From: Blepharisma japonicum
Taxonomy: Eukaryota > Ciliophora > Heterotrichea > Heterotrichida > Blepharismidae
NCBI GenBank assembly: GCA_949751835.1
Contig: CATKHK010000041.1
Location: forward strand, 124,001-188,000
Direction: 5' to 3'
Length of the DNA: 64,000 nt
Shown: positions 22,043-33,818 of the stretch, piece by piece
How the letters are laid out: the number at the start of each line of letters is the position of its first letter
Numbering within the stretch: the first letter of the stretch is position 1
Notes under the pieces: generated by a model
The model's input: only the letters and a program-made list of their open reading frames with translations
Databases searched by the model: none
What the model was told of the DNA's origin: nothing
Position numbers and translations under genes: made by a program

Positions 22043-24049
22043 TTAATTAGAAGAAACTATAAAAAGCTTTATTGTTGTATAGTCAAAAATCTGAGGCTTG
22101 CTGTTTCTGCTATAAATTGTTCCCCAAATCAAAGAGCTTAGCCAATTTATTGTCTGTTTTGTAGAGTGGAATTTACGTAGATATAAAATATGAGGCACAG
22201 GGAAAATTCCGACCATTGTCGTTTTTTTGAGAAAATCAACAATTTCAGTTTCGCTGATTTGGGAATTTTTTGAGCAGAGTTTTTCTATGCGAGGCAATAA
22301 ATCGGTATAAAGGGCTATTAAAAGGCCTATTGGCAAATTGCTTTTGAAATTTGAAAATCATTCTTCTGAGATATCCCATGTAGGCTCTGTAGGGGGTTCA
22401 TATTGCAAATTTATGAATTTGTCAATTATGCTTTTTTTGCTGATAATTGCATAGACTAAATATAAGCTTCCATCCCATTGGTATTGAAGACGGTTGTTAA
22501 AGACGTCTAAAATTTGATATAAATAGTTGGCATTTTTCTTGTCTTTATAGATAAATTTTTTTGTTGAAAAATGTTCAAAAATGGAAAAAAGCTTAAGAGA
22601 TGAAGAGTTTCCGATTTTTTTGATGTGAGGAGATAAATTAAGTAAGATTATCATAAATGTTGAAATCGTGTCTGTCAAATTGGGATTTCCTACAATTATT
22701 GTGTGAAAAATATTTATAAGGATATCAAAATAATACTCCAATCCTATAATATTTATTGGCAAATGGTTCTGATAAGGCCTTGCCATTTGTATAGAAAATT
22801 CTCTTTCACTTGAAAAATGCAAAATTATGAAAATTGATAATTGGACAATCCCTGCCTTTGTTAAAGTTTCATGATTATGCCAAATAATAACTAATAAAAG
22901 ATCAATAATTTTATGAAATTCTTGATGCTTTATAGCAGCTTCTTTGAAATTTGTATTAAAATCAATCAAATACCAAAATAATATTAATAACTCTTGGAAA
23001 TAAACAATTTCTTTTGAAGTTATCGACAAATAAGACAACATTGAATCAATAATTGTCCCAAAATGCCGAACAAAGCTGGTGATAATAAAATCAAATTGCT
23101 CGCTGTCTTCAATTTCTTTTAGGCACTCAAGAAATACGTTGCCAAGCTTTAACTGTGCTTTTATGCTGGAATTCTCTATAAAACTGTTATGAATTTCTAA
23201 TAAAATGTTATATACTGCTGATAACTCTTCATTATTTTCAATAGCATGGATTTCTGGAACTTTTGAGTCTAAAAGGACAATTAATACTTGAGCAGCCAAT
23301 GAGGCTTCATTTTCTGAAGCTGATGAGGATGAAAATAAGCCAAAACCTTCTTTAGAATACCCTAAAGCTGTGTTAAAAAGGCTATAAAATGCATCCTTAC
23401 AATGTCTGATTTCATATGAAGAAAACAGCCAAGTCCAAGGATTAATAAAGTTTTCAGTTGTTGATAAATCTGTGTATAGCGTTTGTGAGCAGCAAGATAA
23501 AATGCATCGTAATGTTTCCACTCTATTTTCATCAGAAATTTCATAAGAAACGCTTTGAGGAATATGCGAATAAATTCCTTCCTTCCAAATTCTACCAGGA
23601 TCTACGTCGTAAGGGCTTAGATTGCTGACTATATTAATCCCGAAGTTATATCGAAATAGAAGTCCCATCAGTCCATCTACAATTCCAAATGCTACACCGC
23701 TTTCCCATAGTGTTGCCCTAATTTCTTGATTTTCCAACAAAATCGGAATAATTCTACTGACAAGCCTTACAGCATTTAAGACGATATTTCTATGAAAATC
23801 TCCTTCGCCTTCTTTTGAGCCTTTCCATATCAATTCTTTGCATACTTTTATCACTGCTAGCACGTTTTCTGGATGTTTACTTAATAAATCCCTAATCATT
23901 GCAGGACTTATAGCTGCATAAATATCATCAAAGGAATTTGGAATTCTGATCATTTCAATCCAATATGCGCTGTCCATCTCGCTAAGATTTTTCTCAAAAA
24001 ATCCTGAAATGTTATTCTTGAAATGAGCTTGTGAATCACTATTCCCCAT
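22043..24049 (-). CDS. HID1: HID1 homolog (trans-Golgi/secretory granule factor)
   Basis: 668 residues are read through one TGA near the C-terminus. The N-terminus MGNSDSQAHFKNNI is a good N-myristoylation signal and matches the start of HID1 proteins (MG.tdSk..Fr). The remainder is alpha-helical and moderately hydrophobic, like HID1/dymeclin. HID1 is known to act at the trans-Golgi in dense-core vesicle formation; in a ciliate this could serve extrusome biogenesis (inference). Somewhat shorter than the human protein of about 790. Its start codon is only 27 bp from that of the divergent gene at 24077. Confidence 0.82.
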
Positions 24050-24076
24050 TTATTATAAAAACAAATCTTATCGACT

Positions 24077-24481
24077 ATGGCCAAGTTATTTTTTGTTTGT
24101 TGCTGTTTTATAATTATAAGTTATACATATAGCTTAGCTATAGAAGAAGACATTGTTTTTAGTATAGAGGACGCCGATTTAATTGATAGCGATGATCAAG
24201 ACGTTAAACAAGGCAAAGGACAAGAAAAAATTTTTAATGTAGATTGGTTTAAAATTGTAATTGGGGTGCTCTTACTTGTAGCAATTATCCCTTTGTGTTG
24301 TTGTGTTTGCTTATGTGCATATTTATGTCTTAAAGAAGATAATTTCCAAAGAAATTCACTTTTAATACCATTAAAAGATCAATATACTGAACCATCTTCT
24401 GTTATTAACTCACCAAATCACTTATGAAAAGCAAGAAGACTTCGCTCGCATCAAGGTCCGGTGCTAGCTGCACCAAAATAA
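24077..24481 (+). CDS. Small single-pass membrane protein with signal peptide
   Basis: 134 residues, with one TGA codon near the end. A signal peptide (about 1-22, FFVCCCFIIISYTYS) is followed by a short acidic lumenal/extracellular segment, one transmembrane helix (about 56-85) containing a Cys cluster (CCCVCLC), and a short cytosolic tail ending RSHQGPVLAAPK. The Cys cluster suggests palmitoylation. No family is recognised. It is transcribed divergently from HID1. Confidence 0.68.
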
Positions 24482-24522
24482 CGAAAAAAACTGTTTAAGT
24501 CTTAAAATATAATATTTAGAAC

Positions 24523-25296
24523 TTATTTTTGCATTTCAACAGATGGAAGCCGCTTTACTTTCATGCTCAGTCTCAAAATTTCTTCATCATCATCGTGCAT
24601 TTTTACAAAATTGGTCAGCAATAAATTAACCTCACAATTGAAATGAGGATCAGTCATTTTTTCTTTGAATTCCATAATATTTGGAATTTCCCCTTTAAAA
24701 GATATTGAGTAATCCCCATTTTCAACCTTCAAACTTACTTTCATTGGCTTTCGGGCAATTCTGTACAAAAAAATGTGGAAGATTCCTCCATAACTTTTTG
24801 CGTGAACGACCAGTGGATCATTTCCAAATCTTCAAACTCCTTTTGGCCAGTCTGTATCTCTTACCCATGAATCAAAGGGCCCAGAAAATGATCTGAGGCC
24901 TCCTGCCTCTTCCATTGAGATTTCTTTATATTCATGGTTTCTGATTAAATGAGCTACTAAGTCTTCTTCATTATTATTGCATTCAATACACTTGGTGAAA
25001 TTATTGAAAGGGCAGACTTTGAAGTGCTGATTGCGATTTGCCAGCGTCGTGTTTTCTTTGCAGCCTTCAAATTTGCAAGGGACTGAGATTTGTTCAAGGA
25101 TGTTTTCTAGGACAAGATTTCGTGAAACTCGGCTTAACTGGGCTCGGCAGAGCGGGCAACATCTTGAATTTGAGGAACAAGTTCCACATATGCTGTGGCC
25201 GTTTGGACACAAATATATAGGAGGGGTGTAGTAATCACAGCATATTGGGCATTCCAACGTGTCATGAAAATTTAAGTTGAGCGAAATACTTTCCAT
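24523..25296 (-). CDS. SIAH/SINA-type RING E3 ubiquitin ligase
   Basis: 257 residues are read through one TGA. The RING (about 16-52) is CPICCDYYTPPIYLCPNGHS, ICGTCSS and CCPLCRAQ. It is followed by the SINA zinc-finger region CKFEGC...HFKVCPFNNFTKC...HLIRNH (about 73-120) and a C-terminal beta-rich region resembling the SINA substrate-binding domain. This order matches SIAH ubiquitin ligases, which dimerise and target proteins for proteasomal degradation. The substrate is unknown. It is tail-to-tail with the membrane protein gene. Confidence 0.86.
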
Positions 25297-25416
25297 ATTT
25301 TATTATAATTTTTAGTTTTTTTGGCAGAAAGCATAGATATGATAAAAATTATCATAAAAAAATAGATGAAATGGGCATGATTTTTTAAAATATGTGAAAA
25401 ATTAATTTAAATATAA

Positions 25417-26901
25417 ATGGAAAGTTATAAAGGAAAAAAAGCTTCACCATTACTCCCTAACCTACGAGAACAAATAAAAAGTTCAGGGTATCTAAAGGAA
25501 AGGCCAAGCTTTACGAATTCAATATCATCGCCTAGGATGTCGTATCCAATGACTGATAGATTTACGTTTACGAAAAACCGATTCCATAAATACACATCAT
25601 CATTTCAGCCTTCAGAAAAACCTAAAAGTCCTCAAGTTACAACAGATAACTGAATTTCTAATAGAAACCAAACACCGACAAAGCCTACTCATTTTTTTAA
25701 AATTTCTGAACCAGAATTCCGTTATCATGAATTCAACTCTCCCTTTATTAAAACCAAATCTGACATTATAACAACTTTAAGAGAGCTAATGGTAACAACT
25801 CAAAGACAATATGACTCAAGTCAAATTATTAATCGGCTTAAACTCGTATTAAAAACACTAGAAATTTTGTCAAATGAAGAAGGCAAATATCAAGCTGAAA
25901 TGAAATATATAGTGGACGAAATAAAAAACGCGATTTTTGCTAATAAAGAAGAAATTAAACCGAAACTATTAGAAATTGTATATGAAAAACATATAGATGC
26001 GCTGAGTGATTCAGATGGGTATATACCATATTCTTATTTGTATTATATTTTGAATGAAATAAATGAGGGGTATTTAGGGAAAGAAATGCAAAATGGAAAA
26101 GACATTGAAGAGTTGAAAAAGAAGCATAAGGAAGAGATTGAGGAGATAAATAAAAAAACAGCAGAATTGCAAAGGATCGTTGACGGAAAATTAGAAGGAA
26201 ATGTTGATTTAGCAGATGAATATCAAAAATTAAAAGCAGACTTTGACAGAAAACTCCGGGAGCTAAAAATCGCCATTGCCAAAACTTCTGAGCTTGACTC
26301 AAAATTAAAAAACTGCAAAAAAGCTTTAAAAGATGCTGAATTTTTAAATAGTGATATCAATGATGAGCTTAAAAAGACCAACGAAGTCAATATAAGGCTG
26401 AGAGAGCAGCTGAGACTTGCAAACGTGGAATATGAAAAACTTAAAGATAAATACGAAAATTTCAGTGGAGGGTATTCCACTATTATTTATAAATTAAAGC
26501 AGTCGTATGAATCTAATGATGAACTTGAAATGAGGATTTCTCAGCTACTAAAAGAAAAAGCTGAGCTTTCTGTACGTGCTGCAGCAGGATATGAAGAGCT
26601 AACACCAAGGCCAAATTTGGAGCCTTTATTTAAAGAGATGGGCGAAAATTTTCCAAAGGGTTCTACTATTGACAGAATAGGAATTTTATTTTCTCATATT
26701 ATTGATTGGAAAAATAAAAATGGCAAAGTCAAAAAAACAAAAAAACCGAGAGCTAAATCACCGAGGAGAGAAACGTCTCCGTATTTTGAAGAAGATGAAA
26801 AAAGATTAAAAGAAAGCTCTTTACTTGAACTTTATGTCCCTTCAAGCCCAAGAAGATCTGTCCAAAATCCTATGACATGGGGTTCATTACTTCAGCCTTA
26901 A
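25417..26901 (+). CDS. Coiled-coil protein, cytoskeletal type
   Basis: 494 residues; one TGA at 25651 is read as Trp. The N-terminus (about 1-115) is basic, Ser/Pro-rich and probably disordered. A helical domain follows (about 120-215), then a coiled coil (about 220-400) and a C-terminal basic segment with SPRRETSPYFEEDE and SSPRRSVQNPMTWG. The pattern resembles ciliary or basal-body proteins, but no named family is recognised. It is divergent with the SIAH-type gene. Confidence 0.8.
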
Positions 26902-26907
26902 CTGTAA

Positions 26908-27684
26908 TTATGGGTAAATTTCATTATTTTTTAAAAAATTATTGCAAACAAATCTCCATGGCAAATCGTTTGGGACGTTAATTCTTGTAGTTATTTTTAC
27001 ATTATTTGGAATGTATCCTTCATCATAAATTTTTATTGGTGAATCTGGGCGAAGCATAGACGTTCCATTATATTCCATAGGAATTCTTAATTTTTTAGTA
27101 ACTTTACCAGGCCCATCCATTGCTTTTAACACATTTTTTACTTTCTCAATTCCATTAAGAAACTCAGTCCCTCTTAAATATATGCATCCTCTTACCAAAA
27201 CTCCACAGCCTCTGTCAGGCGCTTCCGTTATAATATTTCATATTAAATGAATCCCCATGGTTTTATACAAGAAAATATTTCCTCCATCAGTGAACATTCA
27301 GCTACTTCTCGAAGTCCTTTTTCCGTTATAACTAATAGATCCGGGATCATAATCCGTATAAGCTTCAGTTTCGTTTATGATTACAGCTATAGTTCCCTCA
27401 GGAGTTTGATGTTCAATTACTTTCCCTAATAGATCATATGCTACTTTTAATGTATCTTGTAGATAAAAATCTCTATTTAAAAGTATCCTGCTATCATAAA
27501 GCTCCTTTTCTTTGCACTTTTGATCCCATTCTTCATCAATTATTTTTTTCCTCTCTTCTCCACCTATTTCAGGGTGCTTTTCTTTTAATTCACTTCTTCT
27601 AGCTCTTGAGAAGCTTGAATAATTATTTTCTGTATTAAATCTTCTAGCTCCGAAGTCCTTGATTTTTTTAACAAATCCCCACAT
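26908..27684 (-). CDS. MPG: Alkyladenine (3-methyladenine) DNA glycosylase with HMG-box-like N-terminus
   Basis: 258 residues read through two TGA codons. Residues about 18-65 (YSSFSRARRSELKEKHP...IIDEEW) resemble an HMG box. The AAG domain starts at about 70: LGKVIEH, ETEAY, GKRTSRSS-W, MFTDGGNIFLY, WNIITEAP and VLVRGCIYLRG match AAG family blocks. The general base Glu, the stacking Tyr pair, Asn169 and Arg182 equivalents are present, but the His136 and the intercalating Tyr162 positions of human AAG are replaced (by Ile/Ser and Met). It should act in base-excision repair if active. The stop lies 7 bp past the convergent gene. Confidence 0.82.
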
Positions 27685-27729
27685 GTTTTAACAATAAATT
27701 ATTTTGAAAATGAAGTCTTAAGAAACTTA

Positions 27730-28149
27730 TTAAGCTTTTCTGTTTCTACGAGTAATTGTCTTCTTTGGGTGTTCAGAGCTATGAAGTTTTTGCATTCTTT
27801 CTGAAGCAGCTTTAGCTAAGCCAGGATTTCTGCTTTCAACCAAAGAGACAAGTGCACTTTTGGCTCTTCCAGAGTAATCTCCTTTCTTGACGGCGATTTT
27901 TGCTTCATGCTGAGTTTTACCTTTGAGTCCATATTTTCTGAGTTTTTTGGCTTTGAGGGTGACTGATTCTCCTTTTTTCCTGGTGGCTACTCCAATTGCA
28001 CTTGTGCTTGCGATTCCTGCGAACTTCTGGCTGTGAATGTTCACGAGATTGTAAGGGTCAGCTGAGAAATCAGTGTTATTGCGACGAATGAGGTATTTGT
28101 TGTTGTTTCTTAAGAGTTCCCAGAGAAGGTCAGAGGAGACGCTTGCCAT
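27730..28149 (-). CDS. RPL28: 60S ribosomal protein eL28
   Basis: 139 residues, the normal length. It starts MASVSSDLLWELLRNNNKYL and contains the eL28 signature FSADPYNLVNIHSQKFAGIA, with a basic C-terminus. Codon use is biased as expected for a highly expressed ribosomal gene. It has no intron and no TGA codon. The 45-bp gap separates its stop from the start of the glycosylase gene. Confidence 0.95.
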   Translation of the reverse strand: MASVSSDLLWELLRNNNKYLIRRNNTDFSADPYNLVNIHSQKFAGIASTSAIGVATRKKGESVTLKAKKLRKYGLKGKTQHEAKIAVKKGDYSGRAKSALVSLVESRNPGLAKAASERMQKLHSSEHPKKTITRRNRKA

Positions 28150-28391
28150 TGCAATTTTTATTTAATGGAAGACTAGGAAATAAGAAAAAAGTTCAAATAA
28201 AACCATACAATTTTCACTAAAAAATAACAGATAGCACATTTAGAGATTATAATCACATAATTTAAATTATATTAGCTCTTATTTTCAAAAAATTCAACAG
28301 TTTATTATACTAAAATCAATTTAAATAAGGTTTTTACCATGCTATAATATTAAAACAATTAATTTCAACTAGCTAATACCAATATTTTAGA

Positions 28392-29897
28392 CTAATATGG
28401 CCCATACTGATTATAATAGGCGCCAGGATTATTGAGATAATAGAAATAATGCATCTTTTGCTCAGCAGTTAAATTCTGCATTTGTTCAGGGGAAATTGGA
28501 TGATTTTGTGCCATATTTCTATCAACATGCTGCTGATTTCCCACATTCGGCTGCTGTGAATACGGAAAATAAGCTGGAGGATTGCTTTCGTTCTGAAAAT
28601 GAGCTGGCTCATTAGGAAATCTCGCTGGAGAGTCATTAGAAAACCGTGAAGCATGTGCATCAAACCTTTGGTCATATCTAATTGACGATTTTGGCTCTAT
28701 TCGAGTAGGCGCAGCTGGTTCTGGCAGCCGTTTTTGTGTTTCAGGAAATCTAGGCGGGTCAGAATACCTCGGCTTTTTGATAGGTTCGTAGCCAGCAACA
28801 AGTTTATTATCATGAGTCAACAAATAATCTTTAGGCGCCACCGTTTCACTAGGTCTCCGTGAGTGCTGCAATAATTTTCTAGCTTTATTCAGCAAATCTA
28901 CACTGAGTCCTTTTACAAATGACTCTCTATTACAAGGAAAAGCTGACGAAGCTTGAATTACTTCATATAGTCGTTGACGATCCGCTGTAGAAAGCTGCAG
29001 AACAGAGAGTTCATAAGCAGGCTCATTTGTGCTAGACGAAGATGGATGAGAGCGAGGGGCTTGATGTTTGAGATGTCGATAAAGATCAGGCTCATATGGA
29101 TCTTCATTAATGCGGACTGCAGGATAAATTTTCCATTTTCTACCGTCAACGAGCAAGCCATTAGATTTCATAAGGGCTTTGGCGTCGCTGACTGTTTTCA
29201 TGGTGACGATGGCAAAGGTTGCATATCTTCTTATGCGTTCGATTTGTCCGAAGCAGGATAACTCTTCTTCTATAAGACGAATGCTAGCGTTAACTGGCAA
29301 ATTCGAAACGAAAACATTGCGAGTTTCTTTTGCTAAGTAGGAGTTTAAGTCGAAAAAAGGCTCAGCCCACATCACTTGGATATCACGATTGACGAATACT
29401 CTGTAATTCTGATTATAAAGACGAGCAGGATTTTTAAGAATGGCCAAAGCATCTTCTGCGTGTGAATGGGTGTCGTAGATAAGAATTGCGATGCCAAGAC
29501 AGGAAATGCCAGGAACTCTAAGTAATGGTTACTCTGGATTCTGAGGAATTGTAACATTAATCAGACCTGGGGTCAAATCTTGAAGCCCCGTGAACAGATC
29601 ACGATTATAGACGATACCTGGGAGCCCTGTAAGTCACAAAGTGGTCGCTGCACGTTTGAGAAGAAAACGAATAGGCTGAGAATCAATAGAAATACCATTG
29701 AGGGTGTTATACGCCTTATCTGCTTCAGAAATGGAATGATAAGACACTTCAGCAAATTTCCTGCGTTCTCCACTGAGTTCCCACGAATAAGTGCGGATCT
29801 GATGGTAGCCAAGAACAGAAAGTTTGGACTCTGGAATTTCTGTGATTGATGAGATGAAAAAGGAGTTTGATTCAACTTTTTGGCCTCGATCTTCCAT
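28392..29897 (-). CDS. hnRNP Q/R (SYNCRIP)-like three-RRM RNA-binding protein
   Basis: Two exons are joined over a 15-nt intron at 29518-29532 (GTAACCATTACTTAG), giving 496 residues. RRM1 (about 10-85) starts SFFISSITEIPESKL; RRM2 (about 88-180) starts LWLTGLPGIV; then VMWAEP, a linker typical of hnRNP Q/R and ACF, leads to RRM3 (about 200-270), NVFVSNLPVNASIRLIEEEL with YATFAIVTM as RNP1. The C-terminal half is disordered, rich in Pro, Gln, Asn and Tyr and ends YNQYGPY, a prion-like tail. RNP motifs of RRM1 and RRM2 are degenerate. A role in mRNA splicing, stability or localisation is inferred. Confidence 0.8.
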
Positions 29898-30052
29898 TTT
29901 AAGTATATTAAATTGAGGGATAAAGAAATACCAAATAGAAAAAAAAGAATAGAAATTTTTGAATTAAAAATTCTTTTGTTTGTAATAAATGGATATACTA
30001 AATAATTATCAATAAAAAAAAGAAAATATTTAATTAAGAAAAATTAATTAAA

Positions 30053-30916
30053 TTAAGCTGAGATTGATATTTTATCAGTTTCCTCTAAAAGTTCATACTC
30101 ATTGTCTAATGAAGTAGAAGTGATACTAGAATTTAAGTATTCTGTGCTTCCTAAGTCAATCTGATCTTGTTCATCATGTTCTTCTTTTTCAATTGTGGAT
30201 ATTCTTATAAAGTTCGGCATATTTTTTAGTCAAGAGCAAATGTTCGCTCTTTCTAAGTCCTCAGCCTTCATATCAGAAATAGTTAAAAAATCAAGTTTAT
30301 GATGAACATCTATATAAATATTACAAAGATACCCAATAAGCAAGCCTGAAAGCAACTTTAAGACAACAGGAAATAGCAGAGAGATTGAAAAGAAGTAAAT
30401 ATAAGGGACATATTTTGACTTTACATTTAAAGAAATAAATCAATGTTCTTGTTTCTCAGGGGTTTTGTTGTATTTTATAATTAAATCAATCATAATAAGC
30501 CCCCATAGTCCTGGAAAACTCATTGTCCTGAAATTTAGTATGAAGTCCTTCAAAATAAAATTGATTAATAAATAAAGTAAATAGTAAATAAATTCAGTCA
30601 AAAATAAGTTGACTATTACAAAAATAGAATACCTAGCAGTCCCGAGCTTTTTCTCTGTACCATTTGCAATAAAATAATAAATCACCAATTCAGTAAGATA
30701 TGATATAAAATTAGTGTAGGGAACCATATAAATTTGTCAGACTTTAAGAAAGGTTACTGCCCTATGATCATCAGAATTGATATAGATTTGAATGAGTGAT
30801 ATAAGGGTATAAATGAGATATGAGAGAAAACTAATAAAAAGAATAAGCCGAGTAAATGCGGGAATTTTTTCTGACCAATTTTTAACTTTTCTGGTAATTT
30901 GCTGTGTTATGTCCAT
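30053..30916 (-). CDS. Rhomboid-like pseudoprotease, UBAC2/derlin type
   Basis: 287 residues read through three TGA codons. About five to six membrane segments lie between residues 20 and 205. Features shared with UBAC2 are the W..(Y)..P first loop, FERRYG-like NGTEKKLGTARYSIF, PGLWGLIMID, the KYVPYIYFFSISLLFP segment, SGLLIGYLCNI, and a Pro/Trp motif just after the last helix. The rhomboid Ser/His catalytic pair is not seen. There is no UBA domain; the tail is acidic and Ser-rich. Family members act in ER-associated degradation. Family identity is an inference from pattern. Confidence 0.6.
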
Positions 30917-31097
30917 AGTTAAAAATTATTTATTAATAGATTATTAAATGATGGAAAATTCTCATTAAAATCATTGCCTGCTGCTTTTATTGTGAACTAT
31001 TTTAAAGCATGAATGTGAAAGGATTTGGAATTAAATCATACAAGAATAGGATCCATATTATTTGTACATTTTATTTCATTGAAATATCAAATAATAA

Positions 31098-32285
31098 ATG
31101 GACAATATCAATAAAATAGTCAAGGATGCTTCTGGAATAACGATGAAACTCGAAAATGAGCATTCTACTAGAGATATTTTCAAGGCAATCCTAATGGAAA
31201 AAGAAGTTACTAATAACCTAGCACTTTATGATCTATCAAAACTTAAAAGTCTTATCGACAACTGAAACCAAAAGCTTCCTAATGTCAGACCATTTTATGC
31301 AGTCAAATCCAATCCAGATTTACAAATAATTTCAAAACTCAATCATCTAGGTGCTGGTTTTGATTTTGCTAGCGCAAAAGAACTAGAATCAGCTCGGGTA
31401 TTAAATATTAATTTTGAAGCAGATGCTATATATGCACAACCTTTTAAGTCTGAAGAATTTTGCAGCTCTATTTCAAGTTTAAGAGTTTCATATGCTACAT
31501 TTGAATGTGTCGAGGAGCTTCAAATTGCAGCAAATTTTGGAATGAGAAATTTAAAATTTATTTTATTGGTAGAAGGAGGAGATGAAAAAGATATACCAGC
31601 AGGGTATAAAAAATTTGGAGCACTAAAATCTGAATATAGAAACATTTTTGCTACTGCAGGTGAATTAGATTTGAAAATAGCTGGGATCAGCTTTTATGTA
31701 GGCCACTCTATGAAAAACACAGACGCATTTTATACAGCAATTCAAAATGCGAGCGAGGCATGAAAAATTGCAGAGGAATTTGGGTTTATTATGGAGATTT
31801 TAGATGTTGGTGGAGGCTTTACTGAAAGTAATTTTGATAATGCAGCAGCGGATATAAGTCGTGGGCTTGATGAATTTTTTAGAGGAAAAAATATTAGAAT
31901 TATTGCAGAGCCAGGGAAATATTTTTCGGAATCAGTTTTATCTGTCTGTAATACAATAACAAACAAAACCATCAAAAATATTGAAGGAAATGCTGTGGTT
32001 GAATACACTCTTTCAGATGGAATAGAAGGAGCTTTTTTTTTTTTATCTTTTTCAAAAGACAACGTGGTCATTCCAATATTTATGGGTGAAAATGATAATT
32101 CTTCACAATTTCCCTCAATTTTTTTGGGCCTGAGAGGAGAAAAAATAGCTGAATGCGAGTTTCCATTAGTGGAAATTGGAGATAAAGCATCATTCGAAAA
32201 AATGGGAGCTTATAGTAATATTTTCATAGAGTCTGTTTCAAATGAAAATTCAGCTTATTCAAAATTTTATCTTGATGAAGAATAA
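31098..32285 (+). CDS. Ornithine-decarboxylase-like protein, copy 1 (probable pseudoenzyme)
   Basis: 395 residues, read through two TGA codons. This is a group IV PLP decarboxylase fold: FYAVKSNPD with the Schiff-base Lys (about 69), GAGFDFAS, ISFYVGHS, LDVGGGF and AEPGKYF. The loop GPTC(D/S)G carrying the catalytic Cys360 of ODC is replaced by LGLRGEKIAECEFP, and ODC His197 is Tyr. Loss of the Cys loop suggests it does not decarboxylate ornithine efficiently and may be regulatory, like an antizyme inhibitor (inference). It lies 93 bp before the paralog in the same direction, and contains a T13 run in frame. Confidence 0.82.
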
Positions 32286-32378
32286 TCCTAATAATCAATA
32301 AAACGCCTATTATTTAACTTTTACGATAAATTTTTGTTGAAAAATACATTTAATATATATTTGAGGTAGCTGTAATAA

Positions 32379-33578
32379 ATGCGCAGAATAGTGAGAGATA
32401 ATTCTGGCTGGAAAATGAGATTAGGAAACGAGGTTTCTACAAAGGAAATCTTTAATACCATATTGAGGCAAAAAGAATTTGAAAATAACATAGCCTTATA
32501 TGACCTATCTAAGATCAATAGCCTTGTAGATAGGTGGCGCCAAAAACTTCCTTTGATTAGACCTCATTATGCAGTAAAATGCAACCCTAACCTAGAAATG
32601 ATGCTAAGAATGGCATCTTTAGGTCTTGGATTCGACTGTGCAAGCAAGCATGAGCTCGAACTTGCTCATAGCGCACACGCTAATTTTGAGACTGATGTGA
32701 TTTGTGCCAATCCATTCAAATCTCAAAGAGACCTTAGGGCTATCTCGACTTTAGGCGCAAAATATGCAACTTTTGACTGTGTTGAAGAATTGCAAAAAAT
32801 TTCGGATTTTGGGTTAAAAAATCTAAAATTGATACTAAGAATACAAGCTGGCGATGAAGAGTTAGCACCTCAATATAACCAAAAATTTGGCGCAATGTCA
32901 AACGAATGAGATAATATTTTAGAATTTGCAATTGAATTAGGAATGAATATAGTTGGAATTAGTTTTTATGTAGGGCATTCTATGAAAAATACAACAGCTT
33001 ACTATAATGCTATCAAAAAAGCAAGCGAAGCCTGAAAAGTTGCTGAAAATTATGGATTTGCTTTGGAAATATTAGACATCGGAGGAGGTTTTACCGAAAA
33101 ATGATTCGACAGTGCCGCATACGAAATAAATCGTGGAATTTCCGAATTTTTCAGAGAAAAAAATATAAAAATCATTGCTGAGCCTGGGAAATATTTAGCA
33201 GCATCAGTTGTTTCCAGCTGCTTAACTGTTATAGGTAAAAGAAGTAGGATTAGGGATGGAGAAACTCATATTGATTATATTTTATCTGACGGAGCTGAAG
33301 GAACTTTAAGGTTTTTCCCTTGGGCAGAAGATAATTTACCAGTGCCAATTTATATGGGAGACCAAGAAAATCCTCCAAAATTCCATGCGACATTTTTTGG
33401 TCCCACTTGTTCCGGAGATGACAGGATTTATGATCATGATTTTCCATCAGTTGATATAGGCGACAAAATATGCTTTGATGTAATGGGGTCGTATAGCGTT
33501 TCTTGGGGAACGGATTTTAATAGTATTCCTATGATTACTCATACGAAGCTTTATATTGATGAGGATACGGATAATTAA
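32379..33578 (+). CDS. ODC: Ornithine decarboxylase-like enzyme, copy 2
   Basis: 399 residues, read through four TGA codons. HYAVKCNPN carries the PLP Lys; GLGFDCAS, ISFYVGHS, LDIGGGFTE, AEPGKYL, YILSDGAEGT and FFGPTCSGDD (Cys360 loop) are present. Relative to animal and trypanosome ODC the His of SFHVG is Tyr, the Arg of EPGRY is Lys, and the Asp after Cys360 is Ser. ODC makes putrescine, the first step of polyamine synthesis, and works as a dimer. It shares many family-unusual residues with copy 1, so both derive from a lineage-specific duplication. Confidence 0.86.
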
Positions 33579-33818
33579 TTAGATTAAGATATCTTCATTC
33601 AATTTTTTTAAGCTCAGATATATAGGCTGTGTCAAGTAAAATTTCATTTCTGCTAATTAGAAAGCTCAAGCAAGATTCCAGATTTCCGAATGTCATGATA
33701 TATTTAATTTCCCAATTTTTTCAGCTTTTTACAATTTATTATTTATCCAAAATTAACCTAAAATTGCCTCAATTTCATATGCTTCTAAATTGATTTTTTA
33801 TCCAGAGTTCTATTAAAA

